Part shown: one piece after another, positions 25,529-33,968 of the stretch | Position numbering within the stretch: position 1 is the stretch's first letter | Layout: every line of letters begins with the position of its first letter | Source of the DNA: an archaeon | GTDB lineage: Archaea; Thermoproteota; Nitrososphaeria; Nitrososphaerales; Gagatemarchaeaceae | Assembly: GCA_021786575.1 (NCBI GenBank) | Contig: JAJYMY010000002.1 | Span: 310,001 to 374,000, forward strand | Direction: 5' to 3' | DNA: 64,000 bases | The notes under the pieces: generated by a model | Seen by the model: only the letters and a program-made list of their open reading frames with translations | Databases searched by the model: none | Told to the model about the DNA's origin: nothing | Program-made: the position numbers and the translations under genes

Positions 25529-26275
25529 ATGAAGACACTCCCAGCAATCGCCGCAGTCTCGATCGCGCTGGTCCTTGCGCTTTCGCCTATGATCGCCACC
25601 GCTGCTGGTAGCATAACGTTCACCAGCCCAGCGGCCGGCGCCTCATACAGCGGCTCGCAGGCCTACACGATCTCCGGCACCATAAGCCCCGCACCGACCC
25701 AACCCGACCAGGTGGGTCTCACCGTAAAGAACCCATCAGGCCAGACAGTCGACATTGCGAGCGTGACCGTCTCAAGCGGCTCGTTCACCTATTCGACGGC
25801 TGTCGGCGGAACGTCGGCCTGGATCAGCGGGACTTACACAATCACGGCCCTCGATTCATACGGAGCGACGGGTACAACCACCTTCACATACACTGCACCG
25901 GCGTCATCATCGTTCAACGAGACCGCAGCGCTCCTGCAGGTCAACGCCACCCTGAACAAGGTGCTGGCGAACCAGCAGACGATAATGAACGACCTTGCCG
26001 CCATCACATCGACGTTGGGCACCGTCTCCTCTGCGGTGGGGACAATCTCCTCTACTGTGGGGACAATCAGCACCAACGTTGGCACCATCCTCAGCAACAT
26101 CAACGGCCTTACCTCCACGGTGGGGAGCATCCAGACAACGGTCAACAGCATCCAGTCTTCGTTGCCCTCGGGCAGCGCCATCTCGGCTACCCAGACGTAT
26201 GTCTTGGTAGTCGCCGTACTCGCAGCGATAACCCTAGTCCTAGAGCTAGCAATTTTAGTCAGGAAGATCTCGTAA
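25529..26275 (+). CDS. SlaB-like S-layer anchor: signal peptide, beta domain, coiled coil, C-terminal TM helix
   Basis: 248 residues from ATG 25529, preceded by GGTGG with a 5-nt spacer (GTG 25520 is an alternative). Signal peptide AIAAVSIALVLALSPMIATAA; one Ig-like beta domain (ITFTSPAAGASYSGSQAYTI); then ~90 residues of heptad-like T/S-V-G-x-I repeats (STLGTVSSAVGTISSTVGTI and onward) that should form a parallel coiled coil; and a terminal helix YVLVVAVLAAITLVLELAIL with a short basic tail. This order is that of Sulfolobales SlaB, the trimeric stalk that holds SlaA. Sequence identity to SlaB is not claimed. Confidence 0.8.
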   Translation: MKTLPAIAAVSIALVLALSPMIATAAGSITFTSPAAGASYSGSQAYTISGTISPAPTQPDQVGLTVKNPSGQTVDIASVTVSSGSFTYSTAVGGTSAWISGTYTITALDSYGATGTTTFTYTAPASSSFNETAALLQVNATLNKVLANQQTIMNDLAAITSTLGTVSSAVGTISSTVGTISTNVGTILSNINGLTSTVGSIQTTVNSIQSSLPSGSAISATQTYVLVVAVLAAITLVLELAILVRKIS

Positions 26276-26290
26276 GAGACTCTCCTGACC

Positions 26291-26305
26291 CTTTCTTTAT
26301 TTTAG
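26291..26305 (+). terminator. T-rich termination stretch after slaB-like gene
   Basis: CTTTCTTTATTTTAG lies 15 nt after the slaB-like stop codon, in an otherwise GC-rich region; archaeal terminators are simple T-runs. Confidence 0.5.
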
Positions 26306-26416
26306 CAACCCTAGCGTAAGCTCTGGTGCAAGTCCTGGTGGGACGCAGCCCTTCCAAGCTAGGTCGCCTCGCCTTCGTCCGCTTGGCCGTCAAGCTGAGC
26401 ACTTTCACATTGTTAG

Positions 26417-26427
26417 GATTATATACT
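26417..26427 (+). promoter_or_regulatory. TATA box of small secreted protein
   Basis: GATTATATACT centred 29 nt upstream of TTG 26451; predicts a leaderless transcript from a TTG start. Confidence 0.6.
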
Positions 26428-26450
26428 GAAACTGCAACGCGACTCTTGGA

Positions 26451-26855
26451 TTGAGGTCGCACCTGCCCGGTTTGTTCCTGCTGGCTGTCTGCTTGCTCCT
26501 GGTCTCAATGGCGCCTCTCAGCAGCGCGGCGGCCCCAGACTACCTCACCAACGCGATTTCACAGTCAGGGATGAAGCAGGTCACAATCGGCAGCTACCAG
26601 GGGGTGATGGTGAACTACACCAGCACCTACGCCACGTCCTTCACCTCGTTCGTCTACCTTGGCTTGACCAACCATGCCGGCCAGGTCGTCTATTGGAACG
26701 TAGCCTCTTGTTCATTCTCGGCAGGCCAGGAGGTGCAGTGTTTCGTGGCCGTGTCCCCCACGGTGCCGTCGGGGGCATACACCGCCACTGTCTTCACGAC
26801 CACCGCTACGGACGTCCCTGTCTCTCTCGTCGGCTCCCTCAACGTGACGTTGTAG
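26451..26855 (+). CDS. Small secreted protein homologous to the C-terminal domain of the SlaA-like protein
   Basis: 134 residues: signal peptide GLFLLAVCLLLVSMAPLSSAA, then one domain whose blocks match the last ~100 residues of the 992-residue S-layer protein: QVTIGSYQGVMVNYT against SATIGSFSGISASYT, VPSGAYTATVFTTTATDVPVS against LASGTYSVSIFVFTTGNLPVS, and final SLNVTL against SISVTV. It adds two Cys (ASCSFSAGQEVQCF) that may form a disulfide. Start TTG supported by the TATA distance. It may cap or fill the lattice, or be a minor S-layer subunit. Confidence 0.72.
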   Translation: MRSHLPGLFLLAVCLLLVSMAPLSSAAAPDYLTNAISQSGMKQVTIGSYQGVMVNYTSTYATSFTSFVYLGLTNHAGQVVYWNVASCSFSAGQEVQCFVAVSPTVPSGAYTATVFTTTATDVPVSLVGSLNVTL

Positions 26856-26923
26856 CCTCACGCGCCGCAAAACGCCAGGGAAGCATTTATCGAGCGGTCT
26901 CCCCGAGGGATGTCCGCTCGACG

Positions 26924-27631
26924 ATGAGGGCGATCATTCTCAGCGGCGGCCTGGGGATGCGACTGCGACCCCTGACAGACGACAAGCCTAAGGCCCTGAT
27001 ACCTGTCAACGGCAAGCCGATCGCCGAGTACCAAATCCAGTGGCTGGTCAAGGAGGGAGGCGTCGACGCTGTGACCTTCGCCTGCGGCTACAAGTGGGAG
27101 AGGCTGAGGGAGCACTTCGGGGCGAGCTTCGAAGGGGTCGCCGTGGACTACTCCGTGGAGGCCGAGCCACTCGGGACAGGCGGCGGGATCAAGAAAGCTA
27201 TAGCGAAGTACCCGTCCGAAGAGACCTTCGTGGTCACCAACGGGGACATCGTCACCGACCTCCCGTTGAAGAGGATGATCGACGACTACGGCGGGGCCGG
27301 CGGGGTTTCAGCCTCCATGCTCGTGGTCCCTTACCGGTCAAGATTCGGCGTGGTGAAGATAGACAAGCTCAAGATGATCAGAGGGTTCGACGAGAAGCCG
27401 GCCTTCCCTGACGTATGGATCAACGGCGGGGTCTATGTCCTCAACGGGCCAAGGATCGCGAAGAACCTGCCTGACAAGGGGGACATAGAGAGGGAGACCT
27501 TCCCCAAACTAGTCACCTACGGGGCGCTACTCTCCTACCCATATTATGGTGAGTGGACGTTCGTCGACTCGCTGAAGGACCTGAAGGAGCTCGAAGAAGC
27601 CATGACCGCCCCCGCCCCAAGGCCAGACTGA
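26924..27631 (+). CDS. Sugar-1-phosphate nucleotidyltransferase
   Basis: 235 residues starting at ATG 26924, where the family's N-terminal motif begins: IILSGGLGMRLRPLTDDKPKAL, broken here as the nucleotide-binding loop, then PLGTGGGIKKA, VTNGDIVTDL and EWTFVDSLKDL. The frame stays open upstream to 26693 but overlaps the previous gene and lacks family sequence. GCATTTATCG (26883-26892) is a likely TATA box. It resembles the short mannose-1-P guanylyl / heptose-1-P (HddC-like) transferases with no C-terminal beta-helix. Together with the HldE-like kinase at 28935 it may feed nucleotide-sugar synthesis for surface glycans. Confidence 0.85.
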   Translation: MRAIILSGGLGMRLRPLTDDKPKALIPVNGKPIAEYQIQWLVKEGGVDAVTFACGYKWERLREHFGASFEGVAVDYSVEAEPLGTGGGIKKAIAKYPSEETFVVTNGDIVTDLPLKRMIDDYGGAGGVSASMLVVPYRSRFGVVKIDKLKMIRGFDEKPAFPDVWINGGVYVLNGPRIAKNLPDKGDIERETFPKLVTYGALLSYPYYGEWTFVDSLKDLKELEEAMTAPAPRPD

Positions 27632-27818
27632 TTCATCCGAGCTCAGGGCAGGCCCGGCCAGCCCTGCGAGTCGGGGGCTTCGGCCAGGGGTCCCTAGTGC
27701 CTGACACATTCTCGCGCCTGGCGATCGTCCCGACGACACCGAACGGACGACGTGCTACGGCAGGCGGATAGGGGGTGATTGGGTAAAGATTTTAGCGCCC
27801 GGCCGGGGTGCGCCTGCC

Positions 27819-28130
27819 ATGGCTGACTTCGCGAAAGCCGTCGAAGCCTCGAAGGTCCCGCCTGATTCGATGCTGACCGTAGAGGTCGGGGGGGAGTCTA
27901 TCCTCATCGCCAACGTCGACGGGAAGTACTATGGGATTGGGGCCTACTGCACGCATGAAGAGTGGGACCTCTCTGAGGGGACCCTGGTGGACACGGAGGT
28001 CACCTGCGCCGGGCATGGGACGGTTTGGGACCTCAAGACGGGGAAGGGGATATTCGACGAGCCCCTCCCTGACGAGCCCCTTTACGACGTAAGGGAGGAG
28101 GGAGGTTATCTGTATGTCAAGAAGCGCTGA
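27819..28130 (+). CDS. Rieske-type [2Fe-2S] ferredoxin
   Basis: 103 residues with the Rieske cluster ligands CTH (in GAYCTHEEWDL) and CAGH (in VTCAGHGTVWDLKTG), followed by GKGIFDEPLPDEPLYDV. It has no membrane anchor, so it is a soluble electron-transfer protein of the NirD / biphenyl-dioxygenase ferredoxin type. CAGH replaces the more common CPxH. TATA-like AAGATTTTAGC (27786-27796) is about 28 nt upstream of the ATG. The partner enzyme is not in this window. Confidence 0.9.
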   Translation: MADFAKAVEASKVPPDSMLTVEVGGESILIANVDGKYYGIGAYCTHEEWDLSEGTLVDTEVTCAGHGTVWDLKTGKGIFDEPLPDEPLYDVREEGGYLYVKKR

Positions 28131-28391
28131 CCGCCGGGCCGCCCCGTCCCTGGCGCGGCGGCTACTTGCTAAAGGGAAGGGGCATGACTCCAGCGCATCT
28201 GCCGGTCCACCCCGTGTGTTCTGGGTTTCCAGTCGTCCTAATCTAAAAGACAGCAGCCACGTCCTCTTCGTACTTCCGCCCTCGTGTTGAACGGATTCAG
28301 CCCCTCGGACTTCTATGGACGTTCGAGGCCGGGGTCAGACCAGGCACCCCAATCACTGCATGGGCACCGCGACTGCAGGGAGGGTGCGCAC
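28131..28391. other. Intergenic region, no gene seen
   Basis: About 260 bp. It opens with a GC-rich imperfect inverted repeat (CCGCCGGGCC ... GGCGCGGCGG) just after the Rieske stop, possibly a structured 3' end. A TATA-like CTAATCTAAAAG occurs at 28237-28248 but no gene follows at the right distance. Confidence 0.4.
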
Positions 28392-28423
28392 ATCTTAAAG
28401 CCGAGCTGGAGCCAGCCGAACTG

Positions 28424-28930
28424 TTGCCTCCATCAGACAGTGAAATCAGCGAGGAGGTACTGGAAGAAGGGTCCTACCACCTGAAGGGGCTCGGCCTCAC
28501 GGAAGCGCAGATTGCGGCGCACTTCGAGATACCCGCAGAAGCGGTTCCGGCTCTTATCAGCTCCTATGAGTCTAAGCTCAAGTCTGGGAAGGTCGGGTCC
28601 AGCGAGTTCGACAGAGTCTTCTGGGCGGACGTGAAGAAGGAGGCAGAAGGGGACGTCAAGCTCACCTTCCTTTCAGATAAGGGGTTCCACCACGCCTGGA
28701 AGTCAGAGCTAAGGAAGCTGGACGGGCCCGCGCTCATGGCCATATACGAGGCCAGCAAGGACTTCGTCGGGGCAGACCCCAACCAGAAGTTCCTCGACTA
28801 CCCGCCCCCTAAGGGGTACGACCCGCTCGCCATGGACAGGGAGCTGAGGAGGGCCGTCGAGGTCGTCGGCGAGCTGCTCGCGGAGAAGTGGGAGGAGGCG
28901 TCGGATGAGCAGAGACCTCCCAAGCTTTAA
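28424..28930 (+). CDS. Conserved-looking hypothetical protein
   Basis: 168 residues, mostly helical and acidic, not recognised. Residues ~19-50 (LKGLGLTEAQIAAHFEIPAE) look like a helix-turn-helix. The middle holds FDRVFWADVKKEAEGDVKLTF and the C-terminal part FLDYPPPKGYDPLAM. Start TTG is supported by ATCTTAAAG (28392-28400) centred 28 nt upstream. Its stop lies 4 bp before the HldE-like kinase start, so it is probably the first gene of the sugar-phosphate operon; a regulatory role there is a guess. Confidence 0.6.
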   Translation: MPPSDSEISEEVLEEGSYHLKGLGLTEAQIAAHFEIPAEAVPALISSYESKLKSGKVGSSEFDRVFWADVKKEAEGDVKLTFLSDKGFHHAWKSELRKLDGPALMAIYEASKDFVGADPNQKFLDYPPPKGYDPLAMDRELRRAVEVVGELLAEKWEEASDEQRPPKL

Positions 28931-28934
28931 CTAG

Positions 28935-30005
28935 GTGCCTGGCCGAGTAATTTCCGAAAAAAGGTTGCCGCTGGACTCGGTCGACGGGGAACGACTGGCC
29001 TCGGTCCTCCGCCAGTTCCAGGGGCGTAGGGTTCTTGTAGTGGGCGACCTTCTCGTAAGCCGTTTCGTCGAAATCGCGGCGCGCAAGCTCGCTCGAGAGG
29101 CTCCGGTGCCAGCGGGTGACTTCGTGGGGCAGACGCTCCTGCCCGGGGGCGCTGCCAACCTCTCAAGGGAGCTGGTCTCCCTGGGTGCGTCGGTAAAGCT
29201 GGTGGGACTGGTCGGGTCAGACGAGTACGGGACCTGGCTGAAGTCAGAGTTCACGAAGTACGGGCTTTCCTTCAGTGGGGTGATCACCGACTCTTCCAGG
29301 CCGACCTCGCTCAGGACATGGTACCTCGTGAACAACTTCCACGCCCTGAGGGTAGACAAGGAGGACAGGAGGGACGCGCCGGCGCCCCTGTCGAAGAGAC
29401 TCCTAGCCGAGGCCGAGCCCCAGATAGCAGACGTCGACTGCGTGATAATCTCTGACTACGACCGGGGTGCCGTGACAAGCTACCTGATCGGAGGGATGGT
29501 GACGGCCGCGCACTCTTTGGGGAAGATAATCGTGGGGCAGCCGAAAATGAGGCACTACCTTGACTTCTCCGGGGTCACCTACGTAAAGTCGAACCTCGAA
29601 GAGGCGGAGCACGCCACCGGGATGGCCATGGTCAATGAGACAAGCCTCAGGAACATGGGCGTCAACCTCCTGAGCCGCCTGGAGTCCAAAGCGATACTCG
29701 TCACCCGGGGCGAGCAAGGGGTCACGCTCTTCGACAAGGAGAACGTCACCCTCTTCCCGCCCATCGAGGGGAAGAAGAACCTCTTCAGCAAGGTGGGGGT
29801 AAGGGACGCCATGACCGGGGTCTTCAGCCTCGCGGTGGCCTCAGGAGGGAACCCCTACCAAGCCGCCATCCTCAGCAACATAGCGGGGCAAGCGAAGAGC
29901 GAGCTCCCCAGGATCGCGTCTCTGTCGCCGCACAACCTCGAAGAGAAGGCGCTCGGCGCGGGTGACTTTGTGAGCAGGATAGTGCAGGTGCCGGTGAGGA
30001 GATAG
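28935..30005 (+). CDS. PfkB-family kinase, HldE/RfaE-like
   Basis: 356 residues of the ribokinase fold. Near the N-terminus RRVLVVGDLLVSRFVE is followed by REAPVPAGDF, the pair that marks the ADP-heptose/RfaE subfamily, then LPGGAANLSRELVSLGA and VTRGEQGVTLFD. The catalytic region reads GVRDAMTGVFSLAVA in place of GAGDTxxxA, keeping the Asp base. The usual GDxxxD is changed to GDLLVS, losing the second Asp. Start GTG 28935; it overlaps the transketolase start (TAGTG). The substrate could be heptose-7-phosphate, since transketolase makes sedoheptulose-7-phosphate, or another sugar. Confidence 0.82.
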   Translation: MPGRVISEKRLPLDSVDGERLASVLRQFQGRRVLVVGDLLVSRFVEIAARKLAREAPVPAGDFVGQTLLPGGAANLSRELVSLGASVKLVGLVGSDEYGTWLKSEFTKYGLSFSGVITDSSRPTSLRTWYLVNNFHALRVDKEDRRDAPAPLSKRLLAEAEPQIADVDCVIISDYDRGAVTSYLIGGMVTAAHSLGKIIVGQPKMRHYLDFSGVTYVKSNLEEAEHATGMAMVNETSLRNMGVNLLSRLESKAILVTRGEQGVTLFDKENVTLFPPIEGKKNLFSKVGVRDAMTGVFSLAVASGGNPYQAAILSNIAGQAKSELPRIASLSPHNLEEKALGAGDFVSRIVQVPVRR

Positions 30006-30823
30006 TGGAGACAGCCCAGGAGGTCGTCAGGCTAAAGGAGACGGCGAGGAACACCCGGAAGCTGATACTCGAGGCACTGGCGGAGGCTGGATCAGGACAC
30101 CCCGGGGGGTCGTTGTCCGCGGTCGAACTGCTCGTCACCCTATACTTCCGCGTGATGCGCCACGACCCCAAGAACCCGAAGTGGCCAGACAGGGACAGGT
30201 TCTTCCTGAGCAAGGGGCACGCGGCCCCGCTCCTCTATTCGATTCTGGCGCAGGCCGGCTATTTCCCGGTCGAAGAGCTGATGACCCTCCGGAAGATTGG
30301 CTCCCGGCTCCAGGGGCACCCTTCGATGGGGATCCCTGGCGTAGAGGCGCCGGCGGGGTCGGAGGGGATCGGACTATCACTCGCGGTGGGGACATCCCTG
30401 GTGGCCAAGCTTGACGCAAGGCCGTTCCGGACGTACGTGCTCATGGGGGACGGCGAGCAACAGGAGGGGCAGGTGTGGGAGGCAGCCATGGCGGCGTCGA
30501 AGTTCCGCCTCGACAACCTCACTGCGATAATCGATAGGAACGGCATCCAGCAGGACGGTCTGACAGAGCAGGTGATGCCTCTGGAGCCCCTGGCTGCGAA
30601 GTGGCGTGCATTCAACTGGAACGTGATCGAGGTGGACGGCTACGACCTCCCACAGCTGATGGACGGCTTTGACCTTGCGATCAGCACAAGAAACAGGCCG
30701 ACCGTGATCATAGCCCACACGGTGAAGGGTAAAGGGATCTCGTTCATGGAGTGGTCTCCACATTACCACGGAACCCCGCCGGCCAAGGACAAGCTCCGTG
30801 ACGTGCTGAGCGAACTAGGGTGA
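30005..30823 (+). CDS. Transketolase, N-terminal (TPP-binding) subunit
   Basis: 272 residues equal to the first half of transketolase, as in archaeal split enzymes. Visible are GSGHPGGSLSAVELL, DRFFLSKGHAAPLLY, and the TPP motif GDGEQQEGQVWEAAM ending in IDRNGIQQDG. It forms a heterotetramer with the C-terminal subunit encoded at 31514. It transfers two-carbon units between sugar phosphates. The two halves are separated here by the epimerase gene, an unusual but co-transcribed order. Confidence 0.95.
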   Translation: METAQEVVRLKETARNTRKLILEALAEAGSGHPGGSLSAVELLVTLYFRVMRHDPKNPKWPDRDRFFLSKGHAAPLLYSILAQAGYFPVEELMTLRKIGSRLQGHPSMGIPGVEAPAGSEGIGLSLAVGTSLVAKLDARPFRTYVLMGDGEQQEGQVWEAAMAASKFRLDNLTAIIDRNGIQQDGLTEQVMPLEPLAAKWRAFNWNVIEVDGYDLPQLMDGFDLAISTRNRPTVIIAHTVKGKGISFMEWSPHYHGTPPAKDKLRDVLSELG

Positions 30824-30827
30824 TGTG

Positions 30828-31514
30828 ATGAACGGGATTAGGATTGCGCCGTCTGTTATCGCGTGGGACCTGGGGGACCTGAGAGGTGCTGTGGAGATCG
30901 CCGTGCGGGGCCGCGCCGACCAGGTGCACCTAGACATCATAGACGGTCACTTCGCCCCCAACATCACCTTCGGGCCGGGGACCGTGAAGGCCCTGAGGCA
31001 GAGGACCGACCTGAAGTTCGATACTCATCTTATGGTGGAGAACCCGCAGGCCTACGTGGACAAGTTCTTGGACGCCGGGTCAGACATCGTCACCTTCCAT
31101 GCCGAGGTCCTGAACGAGAGGAGGTTCGACGAACTTTTTCGAGCCGTGAGGGCCAGGGGGCGGGAGGTGGGGTTGGCAGTGAAGCCGGAGACCGAGGTCC
31201 CAGGGTGGGCCCTGGCGCGCCTTGACAAGATCTCGACGCTGGTCATCATGACGGTGAGCCCCGGTTTCAGCGGGCAGAGGATGGACACCGCCGTCCTCCC
31301 TAAGCTCCAGAAGGCGAGGGAGTACGTCGACGAGAAAGGCCTTGAGACTGACATCGAGGTCGACGGGGGGGTGGAGCCGGAGAACGTGCGGGAGGTCGTT
31401 AGGCGGGGAGGCAACGTCATGGTCGCAGGGGCAGGCGTCTATGGGACGAAGGACCCGGTGAGGGCGATAGCGGCGCTGAGGGAGATCGCCGAGAGCGCGG
31501 GGAGGCGGCGTTGA
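30828..31514 (+). CDS. rpe: Ribulose-phosphate 3-epimerase
   Basis: 228 residues (TIM barrel): IRIAPSVIAWDLGDL, HLDIIDGHFAPNITFGP, DTHLMVENP, MTVSPGFSGQ and VDGGV, all family signatures with metal-binding His and Asp in place. Starts ATG 30828 immediately after GTG 30825, 1-4 bp past the previous stop. It interconverts ribulose-5-phosphate and xylulose-5-phosphate, the substrate of the flanking transketolase. Confidence 0.95.
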   Translation: MNGIRIAPSVIAWDLGDLRGAVEIAVRGRADQVHLDIIDGHFAPNITFGPGTVKALRQRTDLKFDTHLMVENPQAYVDKFLDAGSDIVTFHAEVLNERRFDELFRAVRARGREVGLAVKPETEVPGWALARLDKISTLVIMTVSPGFSGQRMDTAVLPKLQKAREYVDEKGLETDIEVDGGVEPENVREVVRRGGNVMVAGAGVYGTKDPVRAIAALREIAESAGRRR

Positions 31515-32452
31515 TGCTCTCCAAGACGGCCGCCATGAGGGACGCGTACGGCGACGCGCTGCTGGAATTGGGCGCGGAGAACAAGGACGTGGTAGTCGTG
31601 GGGGCAGATACCACGGGCTCGCTGAAGTCGGGGGTCTTCGCGACTAAGTTCCCTGAGCGGTTCTTCAACGTGGGTATAGCCGAGCAGAACCTCGTCTCCA
31701 TCGCCGCTGGGATGGCCCTGGCAGGGAAGATCGCCTATGCCGGGACTTACGCCATATTCGTCCCAGGCAAGTCGGTGGACCAGATACGCAACAACATCGC
31801 CTATCCGAACCTTGACGTGAAGATCGTCTGCTCGCACGGAGGTATCTCCGTGGGTCCAGACGGGGCGTCCCACCAGCAGGTCGAAGACATAGCGATAATG
31901 AGGGCGGTGCCGAAGATGAAGGTCATAGTCCCTTCAGACGCCGTCTCCACCAAGGCCTCCATCAAGGCGATAGCGACGATCCCGGGACCCTTCTACGTCC
32001 GGCTCACGAGGTCGTCCACCCCCGTCGTCTACGACGCCGGCTTCCAGTACGAGCTCGGCAGGGCCAACGTCCTGAGGGAAGGGGGGGACGTGGCGATCGT
32101 CGCCTGTGGCATCATGGTCCCGGAAGCGCTCAAGGCTGCAGAGTCCCTTAGCTCGAAGGGGGTCTCTGCGTCGGTGGTGGACCTGCACACCATCAAGCCA
32201 ATAGACTCGGAGACCCTTGTGAAGCTCGCCCGGAAGTGCGGGCGCGTGGTTACCGCCGAGGAGCACAACATCATGGGAGGGATGGGTTCGGCCGTGGCAG
32301 AGGTCCTCGGCGAGCGTTACCCGGTCCCCATGCGCCGCGTCGGCGTAATGGATACCTTCGGGGAGAGCGGCGAGGCGGGGGAGCTTCTCCGCAAGTACGG
32401 GCTGACGGCCGCTAACATCGAGCAGGCCTCCCTCGGGCTGAAGGGACAGTAG
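31514..32452 (+). CDS. Transketolase, C-terminal subunit
   Basis: 312 residues: MRDAYGDALLELGAE, then VGIAEQNLVSIAAGMALAG with the catalytic Glu that activates TPP, GGISVGPDGASHQQVEDIA, and a terminal lobe with VVTAEEHNIMGGMGSAVAE. The ATG overlaps the TGA of rpe. It completes the split transketolase begun at 30005. Confidence 0.95.
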   Translation: MLSKTAAMRDAYGDALLELGAENKDVVVVGADTTGSLKSGVFATKFPERFFNVGIAEQNLVSIAAGMALAGKIAYAGTYAIFVPGKSVDQIRNNIAYPNLDVKIVCSHGGISVGPDGASHQQVEDIAIMRAVPKMKVIVPSDAVSTKASIKAIATIPGPFYVRLTRSSTPVVYDAGFQYELGRANVLREGGDVAIVACGIMVPEALKAAESLSSKGVSASVVDLHTIKPIDSETLVKLARKCGRVVTAEEHNIMGGMGSAVAEVLGERYPVPMRRVGVMDTFGESGEAGELLRKYGLTAANIEQASLGLKGQ

Positions 32453-32485
32453 GCTTAACTATCAAAGCCAGGAAACTCCGCTACG

Positions 32486-33139
32486 ATGAAGCTCTTCCTC
32501 GACACGGCCAACCTCGCGCAGATAAGGAAGCTCAACCAGATGGGGGTGGTAGACGGGGTCACCACCAACCCCACCCTTGTCTCCAAGGAGCCTGGAGACT
32601 TTGAGGATATCATAACGGGGATTTGCAAGGAGGTCAGGGGGGACGTCAGCGTCGAGGTGGTGGCCACGGACTTCGACGGGATGGTGACCGAGGCTAAGAG
32701 AATCTCAGCCATGGCCCCCAACGTCGTAGTGAAGATACCGATTATCCCGGAGGGCCTTAGAGCCACGAAGACCATTTGTGGAATGGGGATGAGGGTCAAC
32801 ATGACCCTCGTCTTCTCAGCCAACCAGGGTCTCCTGGCGGCGAAGGCGGGGGCGTCATTCATAAGCCCCTTCATAGGTAGGCTGGATGACATAGGGCAGC
32901 GCGGGATGGATCTCGTTGAAGACCTGGTCAAGATCAGGGACAACTACCAGCTGAAGGCAGAGGTCCTCGTCGGGAGCATAAGGCACCCCCAGCACGTCCT
33001 AGAAGCTGCCAAGGCGGGGGCGGACATTGCAACGATGCCCCCCGAGGTCATGGAGAAGATGATGCAACATCCCCTGACAGACTCGGGTTTGAAGCGCTTC
33101 CTCGACGACTGGGAGAAGGCCAAGAAGTCGAAGCAGTAG
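32486..33139 (+). CDS. tal: Transaldolase (TalC/MipB type)
   Basis: 217 residues of the short transaldolase / fructose-6-phosphate aldolase group. MKLFLDTANLAQIRKL and GVTTNPTLVSKE at the front, Schiff-base Lys in NVVVKIPI, then VNMTLVFSANQ and ISPFIGRLDD. GCTTAACTA (32453-32461) is 29 nt upstream, so it may have its own leaderless promoter besides read-through from the transketolase genes. It completes a non-oxidative pentose phosphate set. Confidence 0.94.
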   Translation: MKLFLDTANLAQIRKLNQMGVVDGVTTNPTLVSKEPGDFEDIITGICKEVRGDVSVEVVATDFDGMVTEAKRISAMAPNVVVKIPIIPEGLRATKTICGMGMRVNMTLVFSANQGLLAAKAGASFISPFIGRLDDIGQRGMDLVEDLVKIRDNYQLKAEVLVGSIRHPQHVLEAAKAGADIATMPPEVMEKMMQHPLTDSGLKRFLDDWEKAKKSKQ

Positions 33140-33242
33140 AGGACCTGGCGGACGAGGGGGACGTCCGGGGGTCGGAGCCCACGTAAAGCGGGTCTGGGTG
33201 GGCAATATGGCAACATTTTTACGCGATGGTCTTGGGCTTTCC

Positions 33243-33851
33243 ATGATGAAGACATACACACTTCCACCACTGCCTTACGCGTACGACGCGCTCGAACCGC
33301 ACGTTTCCAAGCAGATCATGACGCTGCACCACGACAAGCACCACCAAGGTTACGTCACGGGGGCAAATGCCGCCATGGAGAAGCTGGAGAAGGCCAGGAA
33401 GGGCGAACTCCAGATTGACATCAAAGGCGTCCTCCGAGACTTCGGCTTCAACGCGGACGGACACATACTCCACTCACTATTCTGGCCGAACATGGCCCCT
33501 GCGGGCAAGGGCGGAGGTGCGCCCGGAGGAAAGCTCGCGGACCAGATCAACAGGGACTTCGGCGGGTTCGACAAGTTCAAGGCTCAGTTCTCGGACGCTT
33601 CGAAGACCGTAGAGGGGAGCGGTTGGGCGATGCTGATCTACGAGCCAGTCAGCGACCAGCTAATCATATCACAGGTAGAGAAACACAATCTGAACCACAT
33701 CGCTCAGGCGCACGTCATCGTGTGCTCGGACCTCTGGGAACATGCGTTTTACGCCCAGTACCTCAACGACAAGGCGAAGTATGTCGAGGCTTGGTGGAAC
33801 GTAGTCAACTGGTCGGAAGCAGACGCAAGATTTGGGAAAGTCTCAAAGTGA
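33243..33851 (+). CDS. sod: Fe/Mn superoxide dismutase
   Basis: 202 residues: TLPPLPYAYDALEPHVSKQI, HHDKHHQGYV, HILHSLFWPNM and DLWEHAFYAQYLNDKAKYVE carry the three His and one Asp metal ligands. The open frame extends to 33198, but TTTTTACG (33216-33223) is centred ~25 nt upstream of the double ATG 33243/33246, which sets the start. Metal choice cannot be settled. It supports an oxygen-exposed lifestyle. Confidence 0.95.
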   Translation: MMKTYTLPPLPYAYDALEPHVSKQIMTLHHDKHHQGYVTGANAAMEKLEKARKGELQIDIKGVLRDFGFNADGHILHSLFWPNMAPAGKGGGAPGGKLADQINRDFGGFDKFKAQFSDASKTVEGSGWAMLIYEPVSDQLIISQVEKHNLNHIAQAHVIVCSDLWEHAFYAQYLNDKAKYVEAWWNVVNWSEADARFGKVSK

Positions 33852-33968
33852 GCACTTTCCCTACGCCTTTTTTGAACCAAGCTCCTTCAGGGCGTTCTTT
33901 CAGCGATGAACCTGGCATTGCCGCCTTTCGGAGGGGGTCCGGGCCTACGATGCAAAGGGTTTCTTGCC
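33852..33968. terminator. Convergent 3' ends with T-run
   Basis: CCTTTTTTG at about 33867-33875, 16 nt past the SOD stop, is a plausible plus-strand terminator between convergent SOD and aminomutase genes. Confidence 0.45.

Noticed and set aside
26693-26923. Upstream extension of the nucleotidyltransferase frame
   Set aside because: It overlaps the small secreted protein gene out of frame; the family N-terminus starts precisely at ATG 26924.
30005-32452. Transketolase broken by insertion of rpe
   Set aside because: Each half is complete with its own start and stop, as in normal archaeal split transketolases.
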